From Dallia pectoralis (taxonomy: Eukaryota; Chordata; Actinopteri; Esociformes; Umbridae), in NCBI GenBank assembly GCA_029465975.1, contig CM055748.1:6689825-6753824 (forward strand): a DNA stretch of 64,000 bases. Direction: 5' to 3'. The notes under the pieces were generated by a model that was not told where the DNA came from, ran no database searches, and saw nothing but the letters and a program-made list of their open reading frames with translations. Both the position numbers and the translations under genes were made by a program. Below, piece by piece: positions 49,101 to 59,228 of this stretch. How positions within the stretch are numbered: position 1 is the first letter of the stretch; each line of letters opens with the position of its first letter.

Positions 49101-51920
49101 GGGTTGCACTTTTGGTCACAACGCTATCTCGGGCCATCCCAAGGCTAACTGGAGAATAGGCTCAATGGATACATTTCAAGTACGCTTTCATTTTCAAGTA
49201 CGCTTGAAAACAAGATGACACTTCTAGAGAAGGGAATGCAAAACCTAACGATCCAATCAGACAGTGCTCTGAACATGCAAACTGCCCAGAACGGTATGAA
49301 GCAGGACTTTTAGCACTCTGTTACACTTGGGTGAATTTACAAACGCGCCCAAGTTAACTGCTTTTTGTTCCTCGTACAGCAAACATACGTATAGTGTAAT
49401 GAGGCAAAAATGTCTAATGCGTCAAAGTGATTTTAAAGTGATTCAAAAATTAAGGAGGCGAAGCTGAGAGAGAAATAAGTGGTTTAGGGGAAAAGTGGTT
49501 GGATAGGGAAATAGAAATTAAGATATAGCGCGTACGGCGGGTTTCAAAGCAGTCAAATCAAATCAAATGTATAAAGCCCTTTTACCCTTATAGTGGACAC
49601 CTAGTGCTTGTACAAACACCCAGCCTGAAAACAACAGAGCACGCACCAGCATGTTGATACACAGCGGCTAGGAAAAACTCCCTGATGGGTCCAATTTATG
49701 GAAGAATCTTAGAGGAACCAGGCTCTGACGGGGGGGAGTCCTGTCTGTAATAGGTGAAGTTTTAATAGTTTCATAATTATTACATACACTCTGTAATGCA
49801 GAGAGTCTTGTAAAACAGTCCATTCCCAATGCATGACCAGTCTGACACCTTCAACTGAGCGCCAGGCATTTAATGAAAACACGCGCCCACACTATTAAAG
49901 ACTCTGAGAACTGGCACAAGAAAAAGTTAAGGGTGGGAAGTCGTGAAAGTGTACAACAGAGAATGTCACTGTTTTAGGGATATGTATTTTATTCAAATCC
50001 GCCAGTTACGTATCTGACTCATAAGATGCTGTTATTATTTGAGCCTTCCATCTGTAGAGAATTTTTTTTTACAGGCCAAACTTATTTCTTAGGGATGACC
50101 TACATCCAAACAGGGATGGCTCCTGGATCTTTTGTTCAACCTTTCGCATCCTATTAACAGACATGTGTCTGGCTGTCCTATTATATGTATTCAAAAACAA
50201 AGAGGTGTGTTGTTTTTAGTCATGTTGTTCAGAATTCCTTTGAAGACTTCTGTGAGCTCCAAAACAGAAATAAATTATGTGATGATCTGACGTGTATCAA
50301 TACACAACTGGAAAACAAAGCCCATGAAGGCCTAAAAATGACCCTTTCTCAGTAAAATGGATCACATTAGGTTGTTATTTATTCGCCCCCTATGCATACG
50401 TCACGTGTTTAATAACACAACCACAGAGGGTTCATTGTTTGTAGATGCATTAATGAACTTTACTCAGTGTTTAATGTGTTAGCTAGTGTTTATTGACGTG
50501 TGTTTCAACGGTTAACTAATCATTATAGTTAATATGTTCACTAACACATGCACACAGGGTTAATGCATTAATAAGTCGTTAATTGATGTCAATTAATGCA
50601 TTATTTAAATAGTTTTACCGTCCCCAATATATTCAGTGTTACCAGGATTTCTTCTGGACCGGGACATTTTTTAAGACTCTTTGCACGGGAATATTGCATT
50701 TAATTAATTATTAAAGTAAACTATCATAAGTTCTCCCAGCACAGCCAGAAGAGGACTGGCTACCCCTCAGAGCCTGGTTCTTCTCTAGGTTTCTTCCTAA
50801 ATTCTCCCCATTAGGTAGTTTTTCCTAGCCGCGTGTATCAACTTGTTGACGTGTGCTGTGTCGGATTCAGGCTGGGTGTTTGTTAAAGCTCTTTGTGAGA
50901 ACTTTGTTGTAAAAAGCGCTTTATGAAATAAATTTGATTGATTTATTGAATAAAAAAGATAACGTAGGACGCCTTGTCTTATCCCTTGGGTACATTTTCC
51001 CTGTTCATTGTTCTGAGAGACTTTCGTCTTCACCACCTTTTCCTGGCTCTCATATTGCTTTGGTTGTTCTTTTCTTTTAGAACAGAAGTGACTGTCACTA
51101 TCCTGTGTTTTTCTTATTGGTCATTTTTCCGGTCAATGTGTCATTCTCCTCGTTTTCCCTTTCTGTGTGACAGGAAGCGGTTGCAGGTGCCGCAATGCTC
51201 CTGTCACTCTACCAGCTGATGCATCTTCTATTGTGTAAATCCTTTCCTGACTTCCTGTCTTCCTTTCTTCAAGGTCTCCTTTTGTCTGCTTCCTATCTTA
51301 TATCGATACAGATAAAGATAAAATAGATGGCGCTGGAGTGTGTGCTGTTTGTGTAAAATGTGTCATAATTGTTTACTACAATTTGTACAATTTGACTAGG
51401 GTTCAGGGGGAAATAGGATATAGAATCAGAATGTTTTGGGTCCACACAAGGATAGATATATAAAATGTGTCTGTTTGAAGCACTAAATTCCCCTTTGTCA
51501 CAATTTGCTGCAGCTCGGCCTTCTCTGCTTTGTAGTTTTCTCCAAGAGTGAAGGGATTACAGCTGAAAAGGAAATGTTAGGAAGAAACATGAGTGAAAGG
51601 TCCTTGGAGGAAAACGGCAGGGTCCCTTTGATAATGTTGACTGGCCTGAGTGAGCAGGTTCACACCGTAGTCATGTCGCTCGATCTAGTGTGTGTGTGTG
51701 TGTGTGTGTGTGTGGCGTGTCTTTTTATAGGCTGTTCTCTCACCATACATGTGGGCTGTAGCTGTGTGCCTGGCATCATGGCATTGGCCAACTGCATCTG
51801 CTGTGCCAGCATGGCCATGTTCTTCTGCTGGATCAGGTTGTTCCTGCCGTTGATCTCCAGCTGCGTCTTGAGGTGGGGAGGAGGGTGGAGATACTTGCAG
51901 TTGTCCCTAGAACAACGACC
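37633..51920 (-). CDS. mbnl1: muscleblind-like splicing regulator 1 (partial; eight 3' coding exons)
   Basis: RNA-binding protein that controls alternative splicing, mRNA localisation and stability by binding YGCY motifs through C3H zinc fingers. Exons on the minus strand: 51744-51920, 46792-46992, 43716-43955, 40520-40573, 39498-39645, 38924-38959, 37968-38059, 37633-37689. All have AG/GT borders and join in phase to 334 residues plus a stop. Adding the roughly 58-residue first coding exon expected for the family would give about 392, close to the human 388. Features such as TRTDRLEV-type linker text, FQYQQALANMQ and the HKYVTQM end identify MBNL1 rather than MBNL2 or MBNL3. The first coding exon (finger 1 and half of finger 2) was not found between 51921 and 64000. 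Its 3' neighbour p2ry1, same strand, matches human synteny. Confidence 0.95.
37968..38059 (-). CDS. mbnl1: mbnl1 92-nt alternative exon
   Basis: Acceptor CTCCAAAG and donor CAG|GTTTGC. It encodes VPMMHGATPATVSAATSPV followed by TSVPFATATANQ. The human counterpart is 95 nt, one codon longer (FAATATANQ); both lengths leave remainder 2 when divided by 3, so skipping changes the frame of the terminal exon in the same way. Low-complexity Ala/Thr/Ser sequence. Confidence 0.93.
38924..38959 (-). CDS. mbnl1: mbnl1 36-nt microexon
   Basis: Found by scanning the intron: acceptor GCATTGCAG and donor GTTG|GTAGGT border 36 bases that encode GSILCMTPATSV with the flanking split codons, exactly the human MBNL1/MBNL2 segment. 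It is too short for ORF-based methods. Being a multiple of three, it can be skipped without changing the frame, and this exon is alternatively spliced in mammals. Confidence 0.93.
39498..39645 (-). CDS. mbnl1: mbnl1 linker exon (148 nt)
   Basis: Acceptor CTGTATCAG and donor ATCAG|GTAAGCC. It encodes GLPPVMPPLPKRPTLEKANG, then ATTMFNAAGMFQYQQALANM and QFQQQFIPS. The PPLPKRP stretch forms the second part of the nuclear-localisation region, and the Gln-rich FQYQQALANMQ stretch is typical of MBNL1. It ends in phase 1, matching both possible downstream exons. Confidence 0.94.
40147..40180. repeat. (AT)n microsatellite in mbnl1 intron
   Basis: About 17 AT dinucleotides between the 148-nt and 54-nt exons. 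Confidence 0.95.
40520..40573 (-). CDS. mbnl1: mbnl1 54-nt nuclear-localisation exon
   Basis: Encodes NQSAVKSLKRPLDATFDL; human has TQSAVKSLKRPLEATFDL. The KSLKRPL segment is part of the nuclear-localisation signal, so inclusion favours nuclear protein. The acceptor used is ATTAAG at 40574-40575. Another AG six bases further in (AATCAG) could give a 48-nt version; the 54-nt form matches the family. The exon is known in mammals to be autoregulated by MBNL proteins. A dense YGCY cluster lies just upstream. Confidence 0.93.
40574..40680 (-). promoter_or_regulatory. intronic YGCY cluster upstream of the 54-nt exon (putative MBNL autoregulatory site)
   Basis: Read on the minus strand, this roughly 100-base intron segment carries about nine YGCY motifs (TGCT, CGCT, TGCC), including CTCTGCTTGCTGG and TGCTCGCTGCCTGCT, the latter ending a few bases before the acceptor. 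YGCY is the known MBNL binding motif and the mammalian exon is repressed by MBNL binding upstream of it, so this is the expected autoregulatory element. Binding is inferred. Confidence 0.65.
40915..41470 (-). mobile_element. gypsy-type LTR and adjoining sequence, antisense in plus strand
   Basis: 40990-41180 shares several blocks with 54705-54925: a stretch like GTGAACCACAAGGGCTGAAA, then GGAAAGACTAA, then a CAGGAGAGGGCA-type run and GGAATCAT at the end. CAGTACCCCCTCCCAAAT follows at 41173, the style of the primer-binding and leader region next to fish gypsy LTRs, and the GC-rich repeats at 41260-41470 continue it. Both copies lie in the mbnl1 region. Confidence 0.55.
41880..42140 (+). mobile_element. 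possible LTR remnant
   Basis: CACC-rich start, a TATATATATATA box near 41989 and a GTTTGTTTGTGCAGCG stretch after it resemble a fish gypsy LTR in sense orientation. The ends are undefined; assigned by general resemblance only. Confidence 0.3.
42381..43075. repeat. 68-bp minisatellite, about 10 units, in mbnl1 intron
   Basis: Units contain CAGGCACAGAGGTGTACAAA, CAGAGGTTCTTTAATTCAGG and ACGTCTTGAACTTC, with the CAGGCACAGAGG block recurring every 68 bases from 42412 (one shortened unit of about 57 near 42710). Units differ by a few bases. The long open frames across it are repeat by-products. Confidence 0.97.
43716..43955 (-). CDS. mbnl1: mbnl1 exon encoding zinc fingers 3 and 4
   Basis: Acceptor TTTCTTCAG and donor GCAATG|GTATGT. 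The 80 residues contain two complete C3H fingers: CREYQRGNCTRGENDCRFAH (C-x7-C-x6-C-x3-H) and CMDYIKGRCSREKCKYFH (C-x7-C-x4-C-x3-H). They are followed by the helix HLQAKIKATQHQVNQAAVAA. All eight metal ligands are present. The alanine tract after the helix is shorter than in mammals. Confidence 0.97.
43956..46791. other. mbnl1 intron, no exon recognised
   Basis: Contains a GA-rich purine tract at about 44775-44845. Frames on either strand near 45914-46198 show no domain. Confidence 0.4.
46792..46992 (-). CDS. mbnl1: mbnl1 linker exon between finger pairs
   Basis: Acceptor CTCCCTACAG and donor CTGGAG|GTGAGA. It encodes 67 residues: PLFSITPSLAANASAAFNPY, then LGPVSTTLMPAELMTNTP, and an end QKLMRTDRLE. 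This is the flexible linker that separates the two tandem finger pairs. The human exon has the same QKLMRTDRLEV junction into finger 3. Confidence 0.96.
47277..47366. repeat. 14-bp tandem repeat, about 6 copies
   Basis: Units of TATACTCTAAAGTG in perfect tandem, ending where the Tc1-like element begins at 47373. Confidence 0.95.
47373..48230 (+). mobile_element. Tc1-like transposon remnant in mbnl1 intron
   Basis: Begins with a terminal-repeat-like CCGTGTTCCAAATTAGTAAT. The transposase text follows in broken frames (GGTGCTTTGGTGGAGGTAAA, TTGGAGCCAATTTCCTCCTA, GGTACGTAAGAAGTTCCCAT, ACCTCAACAAATTGACTACT). The end near 48215-48230 (ACAGGGACTTTCCTAA) corresponds to ACATTTCTAAG in the related copy at 37085-37570. 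Several deletions relative to the family; dead. Confidence 0.8.
48231..49554. other. mbnl1 intron, nothing recognised
   Basis: No exon, RNA or repeat family was recognised in this stretch. Confidence 0.35.
49555..49735 (-). repeat. fish interspersed repeat, minus orientation
   Basis: Plus strand reads AAATCAAATGTATAAAGCCC, then GCTAGGAAAAACTCCC and AGAGGAACCAGGCTCT. These are reverse complements of blocks in the element at 50640-50945, so two copies of one family lie about 1 kb apart in opposite orientation. Confidence 0.75.
50395..50639. mobile_element. MITE-like repeat rich in TTAATGCATTAA
   Basis: Contains several TAATGCATTA-type palindromes and GTTAACTAATCATTATAGTT, ending near CAGTGTTACC. 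This resembles short fish DNA transposons. The boundaries are approximate. Confidence 0.4.
50640..50945 (+). repeat. fish interspersed repeat, plus orientation
   Basis: AGAGCCTGGTTCTTCTCTAG, AGTTTTTCCTAGCCGCGTG, CAGGCTGGGTGTTTGTTAAA and AAGCGCTTTATGAAATAAAT mark a repeat common in fish genomes. Its inverted partner is at 49555-49735. Confidence 0.75.
51688..51714 (-). repeat. (CA)n microsatellite 30 nt past an mbnl1 donor
   Basis: On the minus strand about 13 CA dinucleotides follow the donor at 51743. Intronic CA repeats close to 5' splice sites are known hnRNP L targets; an effect here is only a possibility. Confidence 0.9.
51744..51920 (-). CDS. mbnl1: mbnl1 exon with second half of zinc finger 2 and linker start
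   Basis: Acceptor CCTCCTTGCAG and donor TGTATG|GTGAGA. It encodes GRCSRDNCKYLHPPPHLKTQ, then LEINGRNNLIQQKNMAMLAQ and a tail ending GTQLQPTCM. The last three metal ligands of finger 2 (C, C, H) are here; the first comes from the missing upstream exon. A CA repeat begins about 30 bases past the donor. Confidence 0.96.
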
Positions 51921-51989
51921 CTGCAAGGAGGCGTGGGAGAGTTGGAGAACTTTGTCATTCATATATGTAATTTTTCGAACATTGTTACA

Positions 51990-52330
51990 GCACTGTGCCT
52001 AGCAAATCGTGTAACATCTTAAATGTCTCCAGCACTGTGTCTAGCCAAATCGTGTAACGTCTGAAATGTCTCCAGCACTGTGCCTAGCCAATCGTGTAAC
52101 GTCTGAAATGTCTCCAGCACTGTGCCTAGCCAATCGTGTAACGTCTGAAATGTCTCCAGCACTGTGCCTAGCCAATCGTGTAACGTCTGAAATGTCTCCA
52201 GCACTGTGTCTAGCCAAATCGTGTAACGTCTGAAATGTCTCCAGCACTGTGCCTAGCCAATCGTGTAACGTCTGAAATGTCTCCAGCACTGTGTCTAGCA
52301 AATCGTGTAACGTCTGAAATGTCTCCATCC
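51990..52330. repeat. 42/43-bp minisatellite, about 8 units, next to an mbnl1 acceptor
   Basis: Units combine GTCTGAAATGTCTCCAGCAC with TGTGCCTAGCCAATCGTGTA; some have TGTGTCTAGCCAAATCG and are one base longer. The array starts about 70 bases upstream (minus strand) of the acceptor at 51921. Each unit carries one TGCT on the minus strand. Confidence 0.96.
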
Positions 52331-54639
52331 TTTTGGAACCCGTGCGGGATGTTTATATTTGTTCGATGTCAAATCTTACTTATTTTGTGTGATGGATTGC
52401 GCAAACATCTAAGAACAGAGCTTCAAGCGTGTTTCATAATCTCTCATTGTAATATGCTCTGTAAATAACTACTTTAACCCATATCAATATGACCTATAAA
52501 CCAGTGAAGTACATAGATGTTTTACCTTGCAGTTTGTAGCGTTGAAATTATTAAAGAGAGAGAGAGAGCGAGAGAGAGAGAGAGGGAGAGAGAGAGAGCG
52601 AGAGAGAGCGAGAGAGAGATAGGAAATATCACAACCCAGAAGCTTGACTCCAATTGGGACAGCGCCAGAGGCCAGTTAAATTCTCCCTTCTCATTAATTA
52701 ATCTCCTCCTCTGGCTCATTGTCACATTATTCTCTCTCCTCTTTTCTCCGTGCCTAATCTCACTCCATCCTTATCCAGTCTCTCTTTCTTCCGGTTCCCC
52801 ACGTGAGGCGAATTAGCAACAGAAACCGCGATAAAGAGGACCAACTGTCTATTGCCTCCTGACAAAAGATGATGATGTACAAACCCCTGAGAGGGAGGAT
52901 GTGGACCGAGGCAGGGAGACGTGAGAGGAGTCAGAGAATTTTCATCCAGAGAAAATGATGGACGAGGGAAACGTGAGAGAGAGGATTTGGGAGAGACTGG
53001 AGAATAGAGAGTGTTAAAGAATAGACATACTCAACATCAAAACATGTAATCATACCATACAACATAGCATCAATATATATATGTGTTATTTGTATGTCAC
53101 AATTTTGTCATTTTTCATCTTGTTCTGACTTTGCTAATAGCAACCTCATTGACTGTTCGTGACACTATGTGTCTTATATCACACTACTACTAGCGTGTTG
53201 TGTTGTGTGTTCGTCCCACATATCAGTTTTAAGAAAACACAGCATTTAATGATAAACATACTAATTCGTTGCAAGTGGATTAGAATAAATGTCTCAAATG
53301 AAAATATATAATTTTTGTCTAGATTCTAGTGAAAATTTCGACACCACATCTCCGCCCTCCCCTGCAGCCGACCGCACACACACGCCTCCACTCGCCCTCC
53401 TCCCACCAGGCACCCCGAAGGGCGACTGTGGACAAGTTTTCATTTCCAATTCGTTTCTGACGTCCACTGCGCGAGACATTAAAGTTGTGTGTTCACCGTG
53501 TGAGTTTTGGACGTCTCCCATTAATAACTCCTAGCCAGGGGAGTGTTTGGCAGAGCTGCAAAATGGAACTGTGAGGAACACTGCCCTCCCTGCCCCTCAG
53601 GAGGAGGATCGGACTATGAATACAATCACCTTCATCAGGCAGACGGTGTGTCGCACAGCCTGTATACGTTACATGAAACAAATAATGCATGGAGAAGTCC
53701 ATTCTCCTTCTAGAATATTCTCTCTCTCTCTCTCTCTCTCTCTCATTAGCTTCTTTCTCTCCCCTTCTGTTGTCCCCTCAGGACCCAGGCAGCCTCAAGA
53801 CGATAGGCTATCAGCTCTTCATGAATACAGATTGGGAATTGGGGTATGTGCGTTTGGGCGCCAATTCTAGTGGGCTATGACTACATTGCCTGACTAATTC
53901 AACAGCGTGAATGTTAGCATTCTGCTACAGGTGACGTCCTCAATCCGTAACGCTCCTCCATCACACCGCAAGCGTTCATCAATCTCCTCCACAGTTGACC
54001 GGTATGCCTACTATATATGTGTCTGACTGGTGCGCCACATTACTCTGCCTCTCTCTGCTGCTCTGATGCTACTGGCCAGTAGCAGTCTCAAACTGCCTGG
54101 CGACAGGGACACCACGAGTTTGCATTGGCGGACTACGGCGTGTCAGCCCGGATTGGCTAGGAGCTGAATTTCCCCAAGGCTCAGTCTGTCACCGATCTCC
54201 TGGCCCAGTGTGAATCCCCTCATTGATCAATGCTAATTGGGTGCTGTCTCGCAGTCTGCCTTACATTCTCTCTGGGTGGTGACCTCATGTTACCGTTCCA
54301 GCTCAGTGGCAATTTGTGTATCTCAGATTTTTCTCCCTGCCTGTCTGTCTGCATATCTACACACTCAAATATGTGTTTCCAAACATATTTACTCAACTCA
54401 TATATGCTCACTTATTACTAGACATTACAATTTGGGTATTTTAAAAACAACAGCTGGGGAATAATTGTATATGGACACCAGTTACATGATTCTCAGTAAG
54501 ACATTCACATGTTTTTGTTCAGTACATCAAAACATAAACACCTGAAAGAAACGTCTAATCAATGTCATTTTGATTGACGAAGAATTACTTTCTTTCAAAT
54601 TGAATAAAGGTTTTGACTTATTCTATAACTAGGAACTTG
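52331..54639. other. upstream mbnl1 intron, no exon recognised
   Basis: Includes a GA-rich tract (52554-52619) and a CT tract (53721-53744). 53330-53560 is more GC-rich with frames on both strands but no recognised domain. Confidence 0.4.
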
Positions 54640-54925
54640 AGCTGGGAACATGAAAACGACAAACGCAAGAAAACACAGACCTGACATGCTACCCTGACTG
54701 CACTACCATCCACAATGAACCACAAGGCCTGAAACAAAAGACCAAACTAAATACATGGGTTAACGACTGATATCAAGACACAAGTGAGCGGAAACACAGG
54801 TGTTCATGATCGCATGAATGACTGAGGGCTGACAGGAAAGACTAACTATGGCTGTGAAGAAAAAACAATGACCAGCAGAGGGCAGCACCGGACAATACAA
54901 GACACGACAGGAATCATTAAAGACA
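54640..54925 (-). mobile_element. gypsy-type LTR remnant
   Basis: Related to 40990-41180: AATGAACCACAAGGCCTGAA, GGAAAGACTAACTATGGCTG, CAGCAGAGGGCAGC and CAGGAATCATTAAAG occur in the same order. Its right edge abuts a Tc1-like end. Confidence 0.55.
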
Positions 54926-54962
54926 ATTTTGAGTGACCCTAAACATTTGAACGGTAGTGTTT
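54926..54962 (+). mobile_element. terminal fragment of a Tc1-like element
   Basis: TTGAGTGACCCTAAACATTT followed by GAACGGTAGTGT is the end of the same Tc1 family as at 37085-37570. Only the terminus remains. Confidence 0.6.
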
Positions 54963-55306
54963 GTTGCAGCAACGGTTGGGTTTGAGTCTGTCTGACTTTA
55001 AATAAAAAATGATCATTTTCAAGATTCCACTGACTTTGTTGGGTGATATGTGAATTTGAAGAAGCCTCTGGCTTTCAGACTGTCCTTCTGAAGCAGCTGT
55101 GTAAAATTTCTAGAGCCTTCAAGCATTATCATTTGTAATTTATTCAGCAAATTCATTCAGCTCTCCACTTCCTCCTCCAGCATCTTGACTCCCCTGGAAC
55201 ATATGCCAGAATAATGTCTGCGAACATCAGTTCTTCAACCAATACGATAATACCCGCCTTGCTCCAGGACAAGCTCTCCCAAGTCTACTTGCAGATGGAT
55301 CACAGC

Positions 55307-55455
55307 CTCTGAACCAAACTGACTGTAGCCTGCTCCCTCTGAACCAAACTGACTGTAGCCTGCTCCCTCTGAACCAAACTGACTGTAGCCTGCTCCCTCT
55401 GAACCAAACTGACTGTAGCCTGCTCCCTCTGAACCAAACTGACTGTAGCCTTCTC
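55307..55455. repeat. 30-bp minisatellite, 5 units
   Basis: Near-perfect tandem copies beginning CTCTGAACCAAACTGACTGT followed by AGCCTGCTCC. Ten codons per unit explain the repeating open frames on the minus strand. Confidence 0.97.
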
Positions 55456-57679
55456 CCCACATTCACACAGAACCCCGACTAGACACTTGCACCGTAACAT
55501 ATTTTTACAAATGTATTTTAGTCTATTGTTCGTACATGTTTATTACGTGTGTATATATTGTTGCACTAACGGGCTAGAGCGAATTCCTTGTTGGTTCTAA
55601 ACTTACTTGGCATTAAAGCTCGTTCTGATTCTGAACGTTTATTGATACTTTAGAATCGTATCAACACCCAGGTTTTGTCGTTGAATTTTTCGGTTTCAAT
55701 GTTGTCTTGGTTGAATTAATTCATTGTCGCCTAGTTGGCTTCTGCCCGTAGTTATTGTATCTGTCGACTGTTGCTTTTCTGCTTGTGTATGTCATGTTGG
55801 CTTTTTCTATGTCTCTATCTACCTGTCACTAACTGTCGCCGTTTCAATTCTTCTGGCTCTTTCTGTCTTGACCACAGGTTTATTCAGTGGAAGTTCACCC
55901 GTTGCACGGCAAATAGGTTAATGCAGTGCACATATCTATACACACATCACACCATCACAAACACGAAGATGCTTATCATTCCTTTGGCATAATACCGTGA
56001 GACACGGTTCGGGTGTTACAGGGGCGCTGGGACAGGTCTGCCACTTCTGCCGTGTGACTCTGCATAATACACACCTAATTCTAGCGATGGTCGGGTTGTG
56101 TCAAGTCCTCTCCCGCGAGCAGCAACATCTTCTCCCTTGAGCAGCTAGGTATGTGTTTATGCAATGATGAGAGCCCCAATATGCTGCATTGTGTGTTGTG
56201 ACACATTCCTCCTGTAACTATGAATAAAAAAAATATGAATTGTGCCCGAGACGACCTTCTGTCGGTTCGGAGCGGGGGTGGTAGTCTGTGTGTCCCTCGC
56301 GCATCGTTGTGGCTTTGGTGCCCGACACCCTTCGGCTTGTGGTTTGGCCCTCTGGATCACTGTAAGTAGGTACTCGTGTATTTTTTTTTTACGTAGAATA
56401 ATCTCATTGTCTTGTAACAACCTGTTATTCACTCTGTCATATGCACAATGTTTTTTGATGAGGACTTTAGGCAGAGTCGCTGCTGCATGTGCAACGGCTA
56501 ATTGCGATATTAATACTTCAAAAATAAATTACGCCAATTCGCCTGAGCCAGTTCGCTAGCGTAACGACAAGATGCTAGGTTCAGTTAACCCCGCCCGCCC
56601 GGATGAATACATGTTCCTGACCTCTGTCGGTCCCAAAGCGACAGCCTCTCTCGGGTGCAGATGGTGAATGTGATTATTGTCCAGGAATGTCACACAGGGA
56701 GACACAAGCCTCTTATTCGCTGTAGTCTCATTACCTCAGAATTACACAGCTCCCTCCAGGCACACACCAATGCCAATCGAGTGGAGAGAGAGAGAATATA
56801 AAGTGCCCAAAGGATGTCACTGATATTACTCCATCTAACCTTCCCTCCAGTCCTCTTTCACGCCCTCTCTCCGTTCATCTGAGCTTTATTCTTTATGATC
56901 CATCTATAAAACCTCATCAGCGCCACGGGGTTCTGTTTTAGTTCTTTATTCTGCAAGGTGGAAAAGCAGGCAGGAAGAACACAGTGTCTTATTAAAAGCC
57001 ATTAATGGAAAACTAGCGAACAGGCAAACAGATGTCTTTCTTTCATTCTATTCCTCACATCATTGTAACGTTCATTCTAATAAAAACCGAAATGGGCTTC
57101 AGTGGTCTTCTGGCATTAAAAAAGTAATATCTGAATATCTGACATTCTGATGACTGGTTAACAGAAATTGTGACATTTTGGGTAATTCCTTTTCATCACA
57201 GGGTCGGACGAAGATGAATTCTGTGTATCATCAAGTGTAACATTTGATTGTCTAAATTTGAGTAAGGTTTATGGTTTGCATTAGGATTCCAGGCATAATT
57301 CTCTGCGTCTCAAATTGTCTGGATGAAATAAAAAAAGCCTGCAAAGAATGAAAGCAGACAGAAAAAGGACAACAAAGTTATAAATTAACTTAATTTACAC
57401 AATCACCTCAGAAGCCGCCAAACAAATGACTCAATGGTCAATATGCCGAGTTCTCTGTTGCCCAGTATAGACACACGCACGTTATTCAGAATCCCACTTT
57501 TTATGAACACTTAGGATGTCTTGTACGGGAGAACCCAATCCAGGCCCGTGACCATACACATACGCAGTGCTATAGCACCCAACAAAAGCCCACGTGCAAG
57601 AGCGCAAGCGTGTGCACACAACAGGCATGTGTAAACACACACTGACATGACAGTAATGTCCTAGTAGGCGACTGGGTTG
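55456..57679. other. upstream mbnl1 intron or flank, no gene recognised
   Basis: 56640-56800 has balanced composition and could be conserved noncoding DNA. Otherwise only short frames without domains. Confidence 0.35.
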
Positions 57680-58130
57680 CAGCAATGGTAAAGTTGTCAG
57701 ATTACTTTTTAAATGTAACGGCGACGGCAACGCGTTAGCTGTTAAATTGAAGTAATCCCGTACTAGTTATTTTTTCACATTTACTAGGCGCTCCACAGTT
57801 TCCCTGAGTGCAACCTACGTAGTTTTAAATGACATTCCTTTAGTAGCAAGAAATTCTGCACAGATGGCAGCACCAACTTCCCCTGCTAAAAAGGCATGAC
57901 ACAGCCACCAAAGCCCGTTGCCCAGCTCCCATTCATTTCACATCCATATGTAACGTCGACAAGTGGTTTGCGCACCGCGAGGCTGAGATGTACGATACAG
58001 GCTTTCCATAGCAAGTAACTCAGAAATGTAACTAGTTACTTGATAGGAAGTGTAACTATTACATGCATTTAGTTACTTCTAAAAGTGTTGTTCCCCAACA
58101 AGTGTAATGAGTAACAACATAGTCTTGTTC
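57680..58130. mobile_element. hAT-like nonautonomous element
   Basis: Both edges carry runs of GTAAC/GTTAC words (AATGTAACGGCGACGGCAAC and ACGCGTTAGC on the left; AAATGTAACTAGTTACTTGA and AGTTACTTCTAAAAGTGTTG on the right). This is the usual look of fish hAT-type short elements. No transposase is inside. Confidence 0.5.
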
Positions 58131-59228
58131 TGAGGGAGAATAACGCTCATAAACAATAGCCTGTAATCATTTATTTATTACCAACAGCAGCACAGCTAGA
58201 AAACAAAGGCTGTGATGAACCGTTCAGATCTGCTTCAGACTAAGCAATCCTTAAAAACACAAGCCTAAAAGACACACTCTGCCAGTATTGATTTATGTAA
58301 ATATAAAAGGACATGAATGAGTGTGTTCATTATAATTAGCAATGGTTTGCCATATAAAGGGCTACAGCTTAACGGCGTGCTTTGGTCTAGGGCTAGGCTA
58401 TACCAAAACAATGACGAGAAGTTTCTTCTACCGACACTTTTACCATTACAATGGATGGGACCAGAACACACATAGGTTAACAAGCTGAACTCTCAACACT
58501 GAAACTGCTTTTCACAACACCCCTCAATAACGTAGCCATCGACAGAGCTTTCAGTTCAAGTGGATGGACAAATGAATAGTATATTTATAATACACACACA
58601 CACACACACACAAACTCGCACACATGTTTCTCTGCTGCAAACAAAACATTGTGGTACAGCAATGTCCTGTTGGTCCACAATAACTCTTATTATTAGCAAG
58701 ATATCATGGATGCTGGACGTCCATAGAACGAGTCGGTGAATATGCGACTTTGTGTGCTGTGGACGTCACTGATATGCATTTAATCTGAGGCAGGACTGAT
58801 TGTCCTAACACCAAACTGAAGCAGACATTACGCAAAGCCAGCCAGCTATACAGATGATCAAATTAAGCCCAGCTGAATCATTACAATGTCCACAGAAAGC
58901 GTGGCAACTAACAACTTAATAATAGAAGGATATTACAGCGATATCTCAATCTCTCTCTCAACCGCCAAACAGTGGCTTATCAAAGCCCATGGCTCTTATG
59001 AGTAATATGTCTCATGACATTATTTTTATAACAATGTATTCCTAGCAGTAAGATGTATACACCCCTTAGCCCTGGAATATTGGTCGTACACCAAATCTGC
59101 GAGGTGCATAATTGCCGTTACGAACCAGTCACCCAACGTATTTCGAACGACAAAACGTTGTATAGTCTCATGTAGCACAGCGATCGACCAATGAGCACTT
59201 CGAACTCAAACATGTGACCTCAACTGTC
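58131..59228. other. nothing recognised except an (AC)n run at 58591-58612
   Basis: AT-rich intron or flank DNA. Confidence 0.35.

Noticed and set aside
52019..52328. LETFQTLHDWLGTV repeat proteins
   Set aside because: Translations of the 42-bp minisatellite in the intron, not a gene.
55227..55500. QSVWFRGSRL repeat proteins
   Set aside because: Translations of the 30-bp minisatellite.
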